The notes beneath the pieces were generated by a model. That model saw nothing but the letters and a program-made list of their open reading frames with translations. It had not been told where the DNA came from and made no database searches. A stretch of DNA of 64,000 nucleotides from Xanthobacteraceae bacterium (GTDB taxonomy: Bacteria > Pseudomonadota > Alphaproteobacteria > Rhizobiales > Xanthobacteraceae). The position numbers were made by a program, and so were the translations under genes. This document shows positions 9,501-17,555 of the stretch, piece after piece. Each line of letters begins with the position of its first letter. The first letter of the stretch is position 1. The stretch lies in the NCBI GenBank assembly GCA_019745775.1, contig JAIESR010000055.1:1-64000 (forward strand), read 5' to 3'.

Positions 9501-10346
9501 TTGTCGAAGATGACGGGTCGTGACCACACGCATCTCGCTGTCCCGAAGGAGGATGAGAAGATCCGCTTCCGCGACGTCGTGGCGCAACCGCGCAAGATCA
9601 TCTCATCGCCGATCTGGTCGGGCCTGGAGTCGGAGAAGGTCTGCTATAGCGCCGGCTACACCAACGTTCATGAGCTCATCCCCTGGCGCACGCTTACCGG
9701 CCGGCAGCAGCTCTACCAAGATCACCTGTGGATGCGAGCGTTCGGCGAGGCGCTTTGCGTCTATCGACCTCCCGTCGACCTCAAGGCTGTCAAGCCGGTG
9801 ATCGACTCCAAGCCCAACGGCGAGAAGCAGGTCGTTCTCAACTTCATCACGCCGCACCAGAAATGGGGCATCCACTCGACCTATACCGACAATCTTTTGA
9901 TGCTGACCCTCTCGCGCGGCGGGCCGATCGTCTGGATCAGCGAGACCGACGCGACGAGGGCCGGCATCGTCGATAATGACTGGATCGAGGCCTACAACAG
10001 CAACGGCGCGCTGGTTGCGCGCGCGGTCGTCTCGCAGCGTGTCAAGGAAGGCATGTGCCTGATGTATCACGCGCAGGAGAAGATCGTGAACGTTCCGGGC
10101 TCCGAGGTGACCGGTCAGCGTGGCGGTATCCACAATTCGGTGACCCGTGCCGTGGTCAAGCCCACACACATGATCGGCGGCTACGCCCAGCAATCCTACG
10201 GCTTCAACTACTACGGCACGATCGGTACCAATCGCGACGAGTTCGTCATCGTCCGCAAGATGGCGAAGGTGGACTGGCTTGACAAACCGACCGCCGATCA
10301 GCCCGAGGCCTTGGCCATCGCACCGAAATTGGAGGCCGCAGAATGA
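6582..10346 (+). CDS. narG: respiratory nitrate reductase alpha subunit
   Basis: A 1254-residue catalytic subunit of the membrane-bound cytoplasmic nitrate reductase, close to the usual length of about 1250. The FS0 cluster ligands are in place at His50, Cys54, Cys58 and Cys93 (HGANCTGSCSW, then PRGCSRG). Asp222 in YDWYCDLPPSSPQTWGE corresponds to the molybdenum ligand. The C-terminal dinucleotide-binding region (WGIHSTYTDN, NSVTRAVVKPTHMIGGYAQQ) is complete. The protein takes electrons from NarH and reduces nitrate to nitrite. It overlaps narH by four bases (ATGA). Confidence 0.97.
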   Translation: MSHFLDRLTFFNRVVDDFSGGHGEVTREDRRWEDGYRKRWQHDKIVRSTHGANCTGSCSWKIYVKGGIVTWETQQTDYPRTRPELPNHEPRGCSRGASYSWYLYSGNRVKYPLVRSRLLKLWREARVMRTPVGAWASIVEDPKKRAAYTSKRGLGGFVRATWDEVTGIIAAANAYTVKKHGPDRVIGFSPIPAMSMVSYAAGSRYLSLLGGVCMSFYDWYCDLPPSSPQTWGEQTDVPESADWYNSGFLILWGSNVPQTRTPDAHFYTEARYRGAKSVVICPDYSEASKFADLWISVKQGTDSALAMAMGHVILREFYLDRQAEYFENYVRQYTDMPMLVKLVKQGDRLIPDRLLRAADFADNLGETNNPEWKTVGFDEVSEGVVVPAGSVGFRWSEKGKWNLEEKDSDGRDTSLKLTLARSNDEFADVAFPYFGNREHDVFKGTDHPSVLVRKVPAKRIALKDGEVLVATVFDLFLANYGLDRGFGGEHVTKSYDENVPYTPAWAERITGVPRDQIITVAREFALNAEKTKGRSMVIIGAAMNHWYHSDMNYRGVINMLVMCGCVGQSGGGWSHYVGQEKLRPQSGWLPLAFGLDWGRPPRQQNSTSFFYAHTDQWRYETLGIDEILSPTAPPGPWDGALIDYNVRAERMGWLPSAPQLKQNPLVVAKNAAAMGVEAKDYVARALKSGELQMSCEDPDHPDNWPRNMFVWRSNLLGSSGKGHEYFLKHLLGTTHGVQGKDLGEDGRKKPKEVAWRDDAPKGKLDLLVTLDFRMSTTCVYSDIVLPTATWYEKNDLNTSDMHPFIHPLTAAVDPVWECRSDWDIYKAIAKKFSEVAPEVLGVEKDVVLTPILHDTPTEIAQALDVKEWKKGEVEPIPGRTMPSVTVVERDYPNLYKRFTALGPLMSKLGNGGKGMAWNTEHEVDLLKRLNGVVTAEGPTKGLARIETDIDATEVILTLAPETNGEVAVKAWEALSKMTGRDHTHLAVPKEDEKIRFRDVVAQPRKIISSPIWSGLESEKVCYSAGYTNVHELIPWRTLTGRQQLYQDHLWMRAFGEALCVYRPPVDLKAVKPVIDSKPNGEKQVVLNFITPHQKWGIHSTYTDNLLMLTLSRGGPIVWISETDATRAGIVDNDWIEAYNSNGALVARAVVSQRVKEGMCLMYHAQEKIVNVPGSEVTGQRGGIHNSVTRAVVKPTHMIGGYAQQSYGFNYYGTIGTNRDEFVIVRKMAKVDWLDKPTADQPEALAIAPKLEAAE

Positions 10347-11863
10347 AGATCCGCGCACAGATCGCGATGGTGCTGAACCTCGACAAGTGCATCGGGTGTC
10401 ACACCTGCTCGGTCACTTGCAAGAACGTCTGGACCAACCGCGAGGGCATGGAATACGCCTGGTTCAACAATGTCGAGACCAAGCCCGGCATTGGTTATCC
10501 TAAAGACTGGGAGAACCAGAAGCGCTGGAATGGCGGCTGGACACGCAAGCGCAACGGCAAGATCGAACCCAAGATCGGCTCGAAGTGGCGGGTACTGGCC
10601 AAGATCTTCGCCAATCCCGACCTGCCCGAGATCGACGACTACTACGAGCCCTTCACGTTCGACTATGAGCACCTGCAGAAGGCGCCTGAACTTCCGGCGT
10701 TCCCGACGGCGCGACCGCGTTCGCTGATCACCGGCGAACGCATGGAAAAAATCGAGTGGGGTCCCAACTGGGAGGAAATCCTGGGTGGCGAGTTCGCCAA
10801 GCGATCGAAGGACTCTAATTTCGAGGGCGTGCAGAAGGAGATTTACGGCCAGTTCGAAAATACCTTCATGATGTACCTGCCGCGGCTCTGCGAACACTGT
10901 CTCAATCCGACGTGTGCCGCGGCTTGTCCGTCTGGCGCAATCTATAAGCGCGAAGAGGACGGCATTGTCCTGATCGACCAGGACAAGTGCCGCGGCTGGC
11001 GCATGTGCGTGTCGGGTTGCCCCTACAAGAAGATTTATTACAACTGGTCGAGCGGGAAGTCGGAGAAATGCATCTTCTGCTACCCACGCATCGAGGCGGG
11101 CCAGCCGACGGTGTGTTCGGAGACTTGCGTCGGGCGCATCCGTTACCTTGGCGTCGTGCTCTATGACGCCGACCGGATCGAGGAGGCGGCTAGCACCCCA
11201 GATGAGCAGGACCTTTATGAGGCGCAGCTCGGCATATTCCTCGACCCGAACGATCCTGCGGTGATCGAGCAGGCGCGTGCCGACGGAATCGCGGAGAACT
11301 GGCTGGAGGGCGCGCGGCGGTCGCCAATCTGGAAGATGGCGATGGAGTGGAAGGTCGCGTTCCCGCTCCATCCCGAATATCGCACTTTGCCGATGGTCTG
11401 GTATGTGCCGCCGCTGTCGCCGATTCAGTCGGCGGCCGCCGCCGGAAAAATCGGCCACGATGGCGAGATGCCGGACGTGCGCTCGCTCCGCATTCCGCTC
11501 AAGTATCTCGCGAACCTGCTCACCGCAGGGAAGGAGGAGCCGGTCGCACTCGGGCTCGAGCGCATGATGGCCATGCGCGCATACATGCGCGCGAAGACCA
11601 TCGATGGCGTGATCGATGAAAATATCGCCAATCGCGTCGGCCTTACCGGACTCGCGATCGAGGATATGTACCAGACGATGGCGATCGCAAACTACGAGGA
11701 TCGTTTCGTCATCCCGACCGCGCACCGCGAGGTGAACGAGGACGCCTACGACCTGCGCGGCTCCTGTGGCTTCTCGTTCGGTAACGGATGCTCGGGAGGG
11801 ACGACCGAAACCAATCTGTTCGGCACGCCCAGGCGCGCCAAGACTCCAATGGAGGTCGTATGA
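10343..11863 (+). CDS. narH: respiratory nitrate reductase beta subunit
   Basis: A 506-residue iron-sulfur subunit that passes electrons from NarI to NarG. Four Cys groups are visible at the positions known from the E. coli protein: Cys16/19/22/26 (CIGCHTCSVTC), Cys183/186/191/195 (CEHCLNPTCAAAC), Cys216/222/226 with Trp219 replacing one Cys (CRGWRMCVSGC), and Cys243/246/258/262. The Trp marks the [3Fe-4S] centre. Both ends overlap neighbours by four bases, so narG, narH and narJ are tightly coupled. Confidence 0.97.
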   Translation: MKIRAQIAMVLNLDKCIGCHTCSVTCKNVWTNREGMEYAWFNNVETKPGIGYPKDWENQKRWNGGWTRKRNGKIEPKIGSKWRVLAKIFANPDLPEIDDYYEPFTFDYEHLQKAPELPAFPTARPRSLITGERMEKIEWGPNWEEILGGEFAKRSKDSNFEGVQKEIYGQFENTFMMYLPRLCEHCLNPTCAAACPSGAIYKREEDGIVLIDQDKCRGWRMCVSGCPYKKIYYNWSSGKSEKCIFCYPRIEAGQPTVCSETCVGRIRYLGVVLYDADRIEEAASTPDEQDLYEAQLGIFLDPNDPAVIEQARADGIAENWLEGARRSPIWKMAMEWKVAFPLHPEYRTLPMVWYVPPLSPIQSAAAAGKIGHDGEMPDVRSLRIPLKYLANLLTAGKEEPVALGLERMMAMRAYMRAKTIDGVIDENIANRVGLTGLAIEDMYQTMAIANYEDRFVIPTAHREVNEDAYDLRGSCGFSFGNGCSGGTTETNLFGTPRRAKTPMEVV

Positions 11864-12588
11864 TGACGCGCACGTTCAAGGTGCTGTCTGCGCTGCTCAG
11901 CTATCCGACCGCGGACATGCAGGCGGCAATACCGGCGTTTTCTGAAGCAATCGATCGGGAGGCGTTGTTGCCGGCCGCGATTCGACGCCAACTGGACTTG
12001 CTGTTGAATGAGATCGCGACTGGCGATCTCTACGATTTGCAGGAGCGCTACGTGCTGCTGTTTGACCGCACCCGTTCGCTGTCGCTTCACTTGTTCGAGC
12101 ATGTGCACGGCGAAAGTCGCGACCGCGGCCAAGCCATGATCGACCTCAAGGCGCTGTATGAAAATTGCGGGCTCGAGATCGATGCGGCCGAGTTGCCGGA
12201 TTTCGTGCCGCTGTTCCTGGAATTCCTATCCACCCGTCCTCGCCCCGAGGCCTACGATCTTCTTGGGCAGCCGGCGCATGTTCTCGCAGCACTGGCAGAG
12301 CGTTTGCGCAAGCGCCAATCCACTTACGAGGCCGTATTCCGCGCTTTGGTGCAGCTTGCGGCCGCGCAGCCGAAGGCAGACGTCGTGTCGGCCCTGCTGG
12401 CCGAGCCTGATCCGGACGCCAACGACCTCGCAGCGCTCGACGCCGCCTGGGAGGACGAGCCTGTCAGCTTTGGGCCGAATGCAGGCAACAGCTGTAGGGA
12501 ATCTTTGATCGAGAAAATCCGCGCGGGCCGCCGGCCTGCGCCGGGCGTCGCTCAGGCGCCGTCCCGTCCCGACATTGCTCGTCCCTGA
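11860..12588 (+). CDS. narJ: nitrate reductase assembly chaperone
   Basis: A 242-residue member of the NarJ/TorD-like chaperone group, which holds apo-NarG for cofactor insertion and membrane attachment but is not part of the final enzyme. The typical opening (FKVLSALLSYPTADMQ), the YVLLFDRTRSLSLHLFEHVH block and the LPDFVPLFLEFLS segment are present. It starts at ATGATG overlapping the narH stop (GGAGGTCGTATGATG), giving two adjacent possible starts, 11860 and 11863. The Ala/Pro-rich C-terminal tail is weakly conserved in the family. Confidence 0.93.
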   Translation: MMTRTFKVLSALLSYPTADMQAAIPAFSEAIDREALLPAAIRRQLDLLLNEIATGDLYDLQERYVLLFDRTRSLSLHLFEHVHGESRDRGQAMIDLKALYENCGLEIDAAELPDFVPLFLEFLSTRPRPEAYDLLGQPAHVLAALAERLRKRQSTYEAVFRALVQLAAAQPKADVVSALLAEPDPDANDLAALDAAWEDEPVSFGPNAGNSCRESLIEKIRAGRRPAPGVAQAPSRPDIARP

Positions 12589-12598
12589 GGACATCACC

Positions 12599-13384
12599 AT
12601 GCACGAGACACTCAACTACATCGTGTTCGGCTGGTATCCTTACCTTTGCCTGACCGTATTTCTGGTCGGCAGCTGGCTTCGGTTTGACCGTGAGCAGTAC
12701 AGCTGGCGGAGCGGATCGAGCCAATTGCTGCGCCGGCGCCAGTTGATGTGGGGCTCGAACCTGTTCCACGTTGGCATTCTTTTGATTTTCGTTGGCCATT
12801 TCGTCGGACTGCTAACGCCGATCTGGGTGTTCGATTTCATTGGCATCTCCCACACGTCCAAGCAGTGGATGGCGATCGTCATCGGTGGCGTCGCTGGAAT
12901 AGCGTGCCTCATTGGCACCACGCTCCTGGTCCACCGGCGGTTATTCGACGCGCGGATCCGCAAGACCTCGTCATTCGGCGACATCGCCGTCCTGCTGCTA
13001 CTCTACGCGCAACTCCTTCTCGGCCTCGCCACCATTCCGATTTCGCTCGGCCATCTCGACGGCCACGAGATGGTGAAGTTCATGACCTGGGCGCAGGGCA
13101 TCCTCACCCTGCAACCGGGCGTATCCTCACTCGTCGCCAACGTGCATCCGATCTTCAAGCTGCATCTGTTCCTCGGGATGTCGATTTTCCTCGTCTTCCC
13201 GTTCACACGGCTGGTGCATGTGTGGAGCGCGCCGATCTGGTATCTCGGCCGGCGCGGCTACCAGGTGGTGCGGAGCTCGAACCCGTCGCGTCCGGCGCGC
13301 TCTGCACCGCTAACGTCCGGGACGCGGAAGGTCATCCGGGCCCAACGCCCGCCGGGCCGTGTGGGCTCGATCCCGGCGGAGTAA
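12599..13384 (+). CDS. narI: respiratory nitrate reductase gamma subunit
   Basis: A 261-residue membrane cytochrome b with five predicted spans that oxidises quinol and feeds electrons to NarH. The haem ligand histidines expected from the family are His57 and His67 (NLFHVGILLIFVGHFVG), His189 (FKLHLFLG) and His207 (TRLVHVWS). The ATG at 12599 follows CTGAGGA and starts MHETLNYIVFGWYPY, the standard NarI N-terminus. The C-terminal tail after the last span is about 45 residues, basic and Pro-rich. Confidence 0.95.
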   Translation: MHETLNYIVFGWYPYLCLTVFLVGSWLRFDREQYSWRSGSSQLLRRRQLMWGSNLFHVGILLIFVGHFVGLLTPIWVFDFIGISHTSKQWMAIVIGGVAGIACLIGTTLLVHRRLFDARIRKTSSFGDIAVLLLLYAQLLLGLATIPISLGHLDGHEMVKFMTWAQGILTLQPGVSSLVANVHPIFKLHLFLGMSIFLVFPFTRLVHVWSAPIWYLGRRGYQVVRSSNPSRPARSAPLTSGTRKVIRAQRPPGRVGSIPAE

Positions 13385-13389
13385 CAGTC

Positions 13390-14220
13390 ATGGGTTGTTC
13401 GCTTCACGATCTGGGTTTGCCAAAGGGCAATGGCGTGCATGTCAATGGCGTCGCGGTTCCGCGCGATCGGATCGCCCGCGAAGCCCAGCACCATCCGGCG
13501 CAGACACCAGTGGTTGCCTGGCAGGAAGCGGCCCGCTCGCTGGTCATCCGCGAGCTGTTGCTGCAGGCGGCGCGCCAGCTCGGCATCAAGGCCGAACCGC
13601 AGAGCGATGGCGCCGGCCGGCGGGAAACCGAAGAGGAATCGCTGATCCGCTCGGTTGTCGAGCAGGAAGTGACCATTCCAGAGCCCGACGAGGATGCCTG
13701 TCGTCGGTACTATGAACGAAACCGGAAAGCGTTCCGCTCGTCGACCATCTACGAGGCGGCGCATATTCTATTTGCGGCCCGTCGCGACGACGCGGAGGCG
13801 TTCGCTCGCGCCGGGGCGGCGGCCAGTGTGGTCCTCCATGTGCTCGAATGTGATCCAGGACGATTTGCCGATCTGGCCAAGTTGCACTCGGCATGCCCCT
13901 CGGCAGCGCAGGGTGGCAATCTCGGTCAGTTAGTGCGCGGCCAAACCACGCCGGAGTTTGAGACGGCGCTCATGGCGTTGCCGGTTGGAGCGATATCAAG
14001 CGAACCGGTAGCGACCCGCTACGGACTGCATATCATTCGTCTCGACCGCCGGATCGACGAGCGCCAACTGCCATTCGAACTCGTGGCCGAGCACATCGCC
14101 GATTACCTGCGCGAGAGCGTCACACGACGGGCAACTGCACAATACATCGCACGACTGGTGTCGCGTGCCAACATCACGGGCGTTACGCTTGAGGGCGCCG
14201 AAGCGCATCGGGTCAATTAG
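13390..14220 (+). CDS. PpiC-type peptidyl-prolyl isomerase (nar operon NifM-like)
   Basis: A 276-residue parvulin-type foldase. Residues 1-100 are an Ala/Arg-rich helical part resembling SurA/NifM N-terminal regions. The PpiC domain follows (YEAAHILFAARR around residue 125, CPSAAQGGNLGQLVRGQTTP around 180, and ATRYGLHIIRLDRRI). There is no signal peptide, so it is probably cytoplasmic and may assist nitrate reductase folding, as proposed for PpiC genes in other nar operons. It starts 5 bases after the narI stop. Catalytic activity is inferred, not shown. Confidence 0.85.
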   Translation: MGCSLHDLGLPKGNGVHVNGVAVPRDRIAREAQHHPAQTPVVAWQEAARSLVIRELLLQAARQLGIKAEPQSDGAGRRETEEESLIRSVVEQEVTIPEPDEDACRRYYERNRKAFRSSTIYEAAHILFAARRDDAEAFARAGAAASVVLHVLECDPGRFADLAKLHSACPSAAQGGNLGQLVRGQTTPEFETALMALPVGAISSEPVATRYGLHIIRLDRRIDERQLPFELVAEHIADYLRESVTRRATAQYIARLVSRANITGVTLEGAEAHRVN

Positions 14221-14230
14221 AGGAAGCTGG

Positions 14231-14521
14231 GTGGTGCTACTCGGAGACGTGCTCGCCAGGTTTGAGGATGCAGCCTTCGCTACCGAGGCGTTGCTCAGCA
14301 TAGATGACATCGTGCTAACGACCCGCATCGGCGAAGCGGCCGCCGCGGGAGCATTGACGCCAGGCGAACTTGCGATGCAATTGATACGGCGCTTCGTGAA
14401 CGTTGCTAGCGACGAGGAGTGGCTGACACTGGTCGGACTTATGTCCCGCTCCGAAAACCCCGGTCAGGTATTTCTGCGTCGCGTCTTGTCAAATGGGCTT
14501 GCGATCGGCCCGGAGGCATAG
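14231..14521 (+). CDS. small protein of unknown function at the end of the nar operon
   Basis: A 96-residue, mostly helical protein starting at GTG 14231 (or GTG 14234) after AGAGGAAGCTGG. It begins VVLLGDVLARFEDAAFATEA and has no signal peptide, membrane span or motif I recognise. Spacing of ten bases from ppiC and of seven bases to the next gene supports membership of the nar transcript. The in-frame upstream extension overlaps ppiC by about 55 bases and is less likely. Confidence 0.6.
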   Translation: MVLLGDVLARFEDAAFATEALLSIDDIVLTTRIGEAAAAGALTPGELAMQLIRRFVNVASDEEWLTLVGLMSRSENPGQVFLRRVLSNGLAIGPEA

Positions 14522-14528
14522 CAGCGCG

Positions 14529-15104
14529 ATGAGGGGCGTCAGCAGCGAGCTGCCGATACGCCTGATCCAATGGAACTATCTCTGGTATGTCGCCGCGGCA
14601 CTCATCGTGATGGTCGCAGCGACTACGATTCAGAACCTATGGCTGCTGAATTTTGTTCATGTCTTCTCCAGCTTGCTGTGGACCGGGATTGACCTCTTTA
14701 TGGGCTTCGTCCTCGGCCCAATCTTGCGGCGGGTCGATATCTCCCTGCGTCGAGAGGTCATGCGACAACTCACGCCGCGCACCCTGTTCCTCATGCCGAC
14801 CGTTTCCATCGTTGCTGGAACGACCGGGTGGTTTCTTGCAGTCCAACTTGGCTACACGGCGCTTGCCTGGCCAGAGTACGGCTGGGTCGCTGCAGCCCTC
14901 GTACTCGTCACGCTGATGACGGTGTTAGGTTTGGGATTCCTCACGCCGGTAAACTTATTTGTTTGCATTGAGCTTCAGAAACTCAAGCCGGACCTCGTCA
15001 AGATCAATGGCTGGATGCGCTGGTATTTCTACGCAGTCGCTTGTCAAGGAATGATGCAGATCGCAATTATTGTCGTGATGACACGTTTTCGCACAGGTCT
15101 CTGA
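14529..15104 (+). CDS. integral membrane protein of unknown function, last gene of the nar block
   Basis: A 191-residue protein with about five hydrophobic segments. The segment LLNFVHVFSSLLWTGIDLFM resembles the His-containing first helices of CopD/DUF2269-like proteins, some of which bind haem; this is a similarity by eye only. ATG 14529 was preferred to 14493, which would overlap the previous gene. There is no clear terminator downstream. Its position suggests a link with respiratory nitrate reduction, but none can be shown. Confidence 0.65.
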   Translation: MRGVSSELPIRLIQWNYLWYVAAALIVMVAATTIQNLWLLNFVHVFSSLLWTGIDLFMGFVLGPILRRVDISLRREVMRQLTPRTLFLMPTVSIVAGTTGWFLAVQLGYTALAWPEYGWVAAALVLVTLMTVLGLGFLTPVNLFVCIELQKLKPDLVKINGWMRWYFYAVACQGMMQIAIIVVMTRFRTGL

Positions 15105-15359
15105 CCGCAACGTCACCGCACACGCATAGGCCAATTTTTGGCGTGGCGGCTTGCGATCGGCTGTTTTCTGAGTGACCGCCGTCGACTGAATCCTAGCGCT
15201 GTCCGGCCAACTTCGATTTTGGAACGCGTTTGGTCTTAGTCTAGTGACTACAGCTCCGAGGGAGACCTCGATTTGCTCGTACCTGTCGTGCAAAGGACGC
15301 AAAATCGATTTCGAGTCGGGCAGAACGGAGCTCGGCGCTGACTTGATGGGCAGATCATA
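15105..15359. other. intergenic region between converging nar and sox blocks
   Basis: About 255 bases between the converging last nar gene and the GlcG-like gene. I see no convincing coding frame and no GC hairpin followed by a T run, although transcription from both sides must end here. Confidence 0.5.
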
Positions 15360-15860
15360 TTAGAAATCAATTTTGTCATTGATGGCCTCAATGCCCGCCC
15401 GGGCGCACACATCGTCGGCGTCGCCGCCGGGCGCACCTGAGACCCCAACTGCCCCGATCAGTGAGCCACCCGCTTCGACCAGTACGCCGCCGCCGAGAAC
15501 GACCGCGCCGGGCAAGCTGCGTAAGCCCGCCTGCGGCATTCCGGGCTGAGTGAGCGCGATCAAATCAGTGGTGTTGGTGCGGAAAGTCACCGCGGTCCAA
15601 GCCTTGTTCGTGGCCGTCGACGGTGTATGCGGGCCGGCGAAGCGGTCGCGTAGCATCACTTGAACGACACCGAAACGGTCGACGACCGCAACCGCGACCT
15701 GAAAGCCGCTTTTCCGGCAGGATAGGAGCGACGTCCGGGCAAGATCGAGCGCGATCTCGGGGCTCATGGCCTTGTAGGTGACCAGTGCCTCCTGCGTCAG
15801 CGCAGGTGCAATCATGAGACTTACGGCACCGATTCCCAACGTAAGGTGTCGAGCGATCAT
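15360..15860 (-). CDS. exported GlcG/HbpS-type haem-binding-like protein
   Basis: A 166-residue protein with an N-terminal signal peptide (MIARHLTLGIGAVSLMIAPALTQ, cleaved after about residue 22) followed by a GlcG/HbpS domain. Family features include MSPEIALDLARTSLLSCR, VVDRFGVVQVMLRDRFAGPH, and the final GGVLVEAGGSLIGAVGVSGA with PGGDADDVCARAGI. ATG 15860 has AGGAG upstream; earlier ATGs are weaker. HbpS-type proteins bind haem or cobalamin, and similar exported copies are often found beside sox genes with unknown role. It follows soxF in the same direction. Confidence 0.8.
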   Translation of the reverse strand: MIARHLTLGIGAVSLMIAPALTQEALVTYKAMSPEIALDLARTSLLSCRKSGFQVAVAVVDRFGVVQVMLRDRFAGPHTPSTATNKAWTAVTFRTNTTDLIALTQPGMPQAGLRSLPGAVVLGGGVLVEAGGSLIGAVGVSGAPGGDADDVCARAGIEAINDKIDF

Positions 15861-15925
15861 AGGAATGCTCCTGCGTTCCATAGTGAGGATCTGGCATTGA
15901 TCGATCAAAGGCTCGATCTTGGTCA

Positions 15926-17194
15926 TCAACTGAACACGTCGGCGGTGATGCCGGCATACCAGCCCATGTTTTCCTGTTGCGCCTGGCGGCGCAATTCAGG
16001 AGTCTCGCCGGTTTTGGAGATGAACGTCTCGACCGCTGCGATCTTGCCATCCTTTACCTCATAGCGGCCGCCAACTTTCACGGAGTCGTCGGTCGCGATC
16101 AGGCTCCAGCAGGTGTTGGTGTAGCGGACAGGAAAGGTGCGCGCCTGCACCAGTTCTCCGCGGATCATCATCGCCGCAACCTTGGCCTGGCTGTTAGCGG
16201 CAAAGGCGGATTTTGGCATGTCGCCCGGTATGCAGGCATCGCCGACGACGTAGATGTTGGCATCGACAGTCGAACGCATGCTGGCCGGATCGATCGGGCA
16301 GAACCCAGTCTTGTCGACGAGGTTCGCATTGCGCGCCATCGCGCCCGCCATCTGAGCGGGAATGACGTTGATCAAATCAGCCTTGTAATCGGCAAGGTCC
16401 GTCTTGACCGTCATCGACTTGACATCCACGCCCTTGATGCCGCCATGCATCTTCGGGTCCTGCCATTCGACCATTCCGGGGTAATGTTGCTCCCAGCCTT
16501 CCTGGAACAAACCCTGCTTTGAGAACGTGTCCTTTGGGTCGATCACGATGATGCGCGATTTGGTGTGTTTCTTGGCTTTCAACACATGTGCCATCATCGA
16601 GATGCGCTCATAAGGTCCCGGCGGGCAGCGGTAAGGGTTCGGTGGTGCGATCATCACGATGACGCCGCCGTCCGGCACCGCGTCAAGCTGGCGCTTGAGC
16701 AGCTGGGTTTGCGGCCCGGCCTTCCATGCGTGCGGAAGGATTTCGCTGGCAGCTTCCGAATAGCCGGGAACGGAGTCGAACCTGATGTCGATTCCGGGAG
16801 CGACGACGAGGCGGTCATAGGCGTGAATGCTTCCGTCTGCGAGCCGCACGGTGCGCTTCTGGCGGTCGATCGACTGTGCGGTCTGGTGGACCAGCTTCAC
16901 GCCGTACTTGGACGCCAGCGTTCCATATGAATGCGTGAGCGATTCCCAACTACGAAAGTCCCCAAGATAGAGGTTTGAATGAAAGCAGGTCACGAATTGC
17001 TTGGCGGGTTCTATCAGCGTCACGTCGATACCGCCGTCCCTGGCCGCGTACTTGGCCACGGTGGCTCCGGCAGGACCGCCCCCGACGACGATGAGCCTTG
17101 GCTTTGCCTGCGCTATCGCGGGTAGCGAGAGGCCATTCGCCAGCGCAAGCGTAACTGCTCCTTTGACAAACTGTCGGCGGCTGACGGTTCGCAT
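15926..17194 (-). CDS. soxF: SoxF, flavocytochrome c sulfide dehydrogenase flavoprotein
   Basis: A 422-residue Tat-exported flavoprotein. The signal is SRRQFVKGAVTLALANGLSL. The FAD fold begins at residue 33 (LIVVGGGPAGATVAKYAARD). Cys190 (YRCPPGPYER) and Cys299 (GFCPIDPASM) match the redox-active Cys pair of FCSD flavoproteins, and VVGDACIPGDMPKSAFAANS is the second FAD contact. It oxidises sulfide or reactivates the Sox system in the periplasm, passing electrons to a c-type cytochrome, which here is plausibly the small cytochrome encoded just upstream. Confidence 0.92.
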   Translation of the reverse strand: MRTVSRRQFVKGAVTLALANGLSLPAIAQAKPRLIVVGGGPAGATVAKYAARDGGIDVTLIEPAKQFVTCFHSNLYLGDFRSWESLTHSYGTLASKYGVKLVHQTAQSIDRQKRTVRLADGSIHAYDRLVVAPGIDIRFDSVPGYSEAASEILPHAWKAGPQTQLLKRQLDAVPDGGVIVMIAPPNPYRCPPGPYERISMMAHVLKAKKHTKSRIIVIDPKDTFSKQGLFQEGWEQHYPGMVEWQDPKMHGGIKGVDVKSMTVKTDLADYKADLINVIPAQMAGAMARNANLVDKTGFCPIDPASMRSTVDANIYVVGDACIPGDMPKSAFAANSQAKVAAMMIRGELVQARTFPVRYTNTCWSLIATDDSVKVGGRYEVKDGKIAAVETFISKTGETPELRRQAQQENMGWYAGITADVFS

Positions 17195-17226
17195 GAAGGC
17201 TCTCCCTCGAAGACTGTCAATCGTTC

Positions 17227-17550
17227 TCAGTTTGGCCGGAGAGTTCCAAAATAGGCTGCCAGCGCCACGACCTCTTCATTGGAAAGCCGACTGGCGATCG
17301 TGTGCATGATGTCGCTATTGCGTTTCTTCTCGCGATATTCGCCCATGATCGCGACGAACGCCCGCTCCGGCCAACCAACAATGGAGCGAATGCCGTCTAA
17401 TTGGCCGCTGAGCTGATGACACGTTACGCACTCGGCAGATAGATACTCCCCGAAAGCTCGGTCCGCGGCGGCGGTCGGTCCGGATAGGAGCGCCGAACCC
17501 AAGGCGAGAATGCAGGACCTCCAGCGCCGGCGTGATCTCCGAAAGGCCAT
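17227..17550 (-). CDS. soxE: SoxE-like monohaem cytochrome c
   Basis: A 107-residue exported cytochrome c. A twin-Arg-rich hydrophobic leader (residues 1-29) precedes a single haem motif CVTCH at residues 41-45; Met85 or Met92 could be the distal ligand. The start at 17550 is seven bases after the soxD stop. It may be the SoxF partner or may stand in for the second haem domain that longer SoxD proteins carry; position alone cannot decide. The symbol is assigned by context. Confidence 0.78.
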   Translation of the reverse strand: MAFRRSRRRWRSCILALGSALLSGPTAAADRAFGEYLSAECVTCHQLSGQLDGIRSIVGWPERAFVAIMGEYREKKRNSDIMHTIASRLSNEEVVALAAYFGTLRPN

Positions 17551-17555
17551 GGCAC

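Noticed and set aside
10298-11725. 475-residue open frame on the minus strand
   Set aside because: It is antisense to narH, whose four Cys groups prove the plus strand is coding.
15898-15909. TTGATCGATCAA as a third FNR-type box
   Set aside because: The spacing is four bases between half-sites instead of six, and it lies upstream of a GlcG-like gene inside a sox transcript, so it does not fit the consensus.
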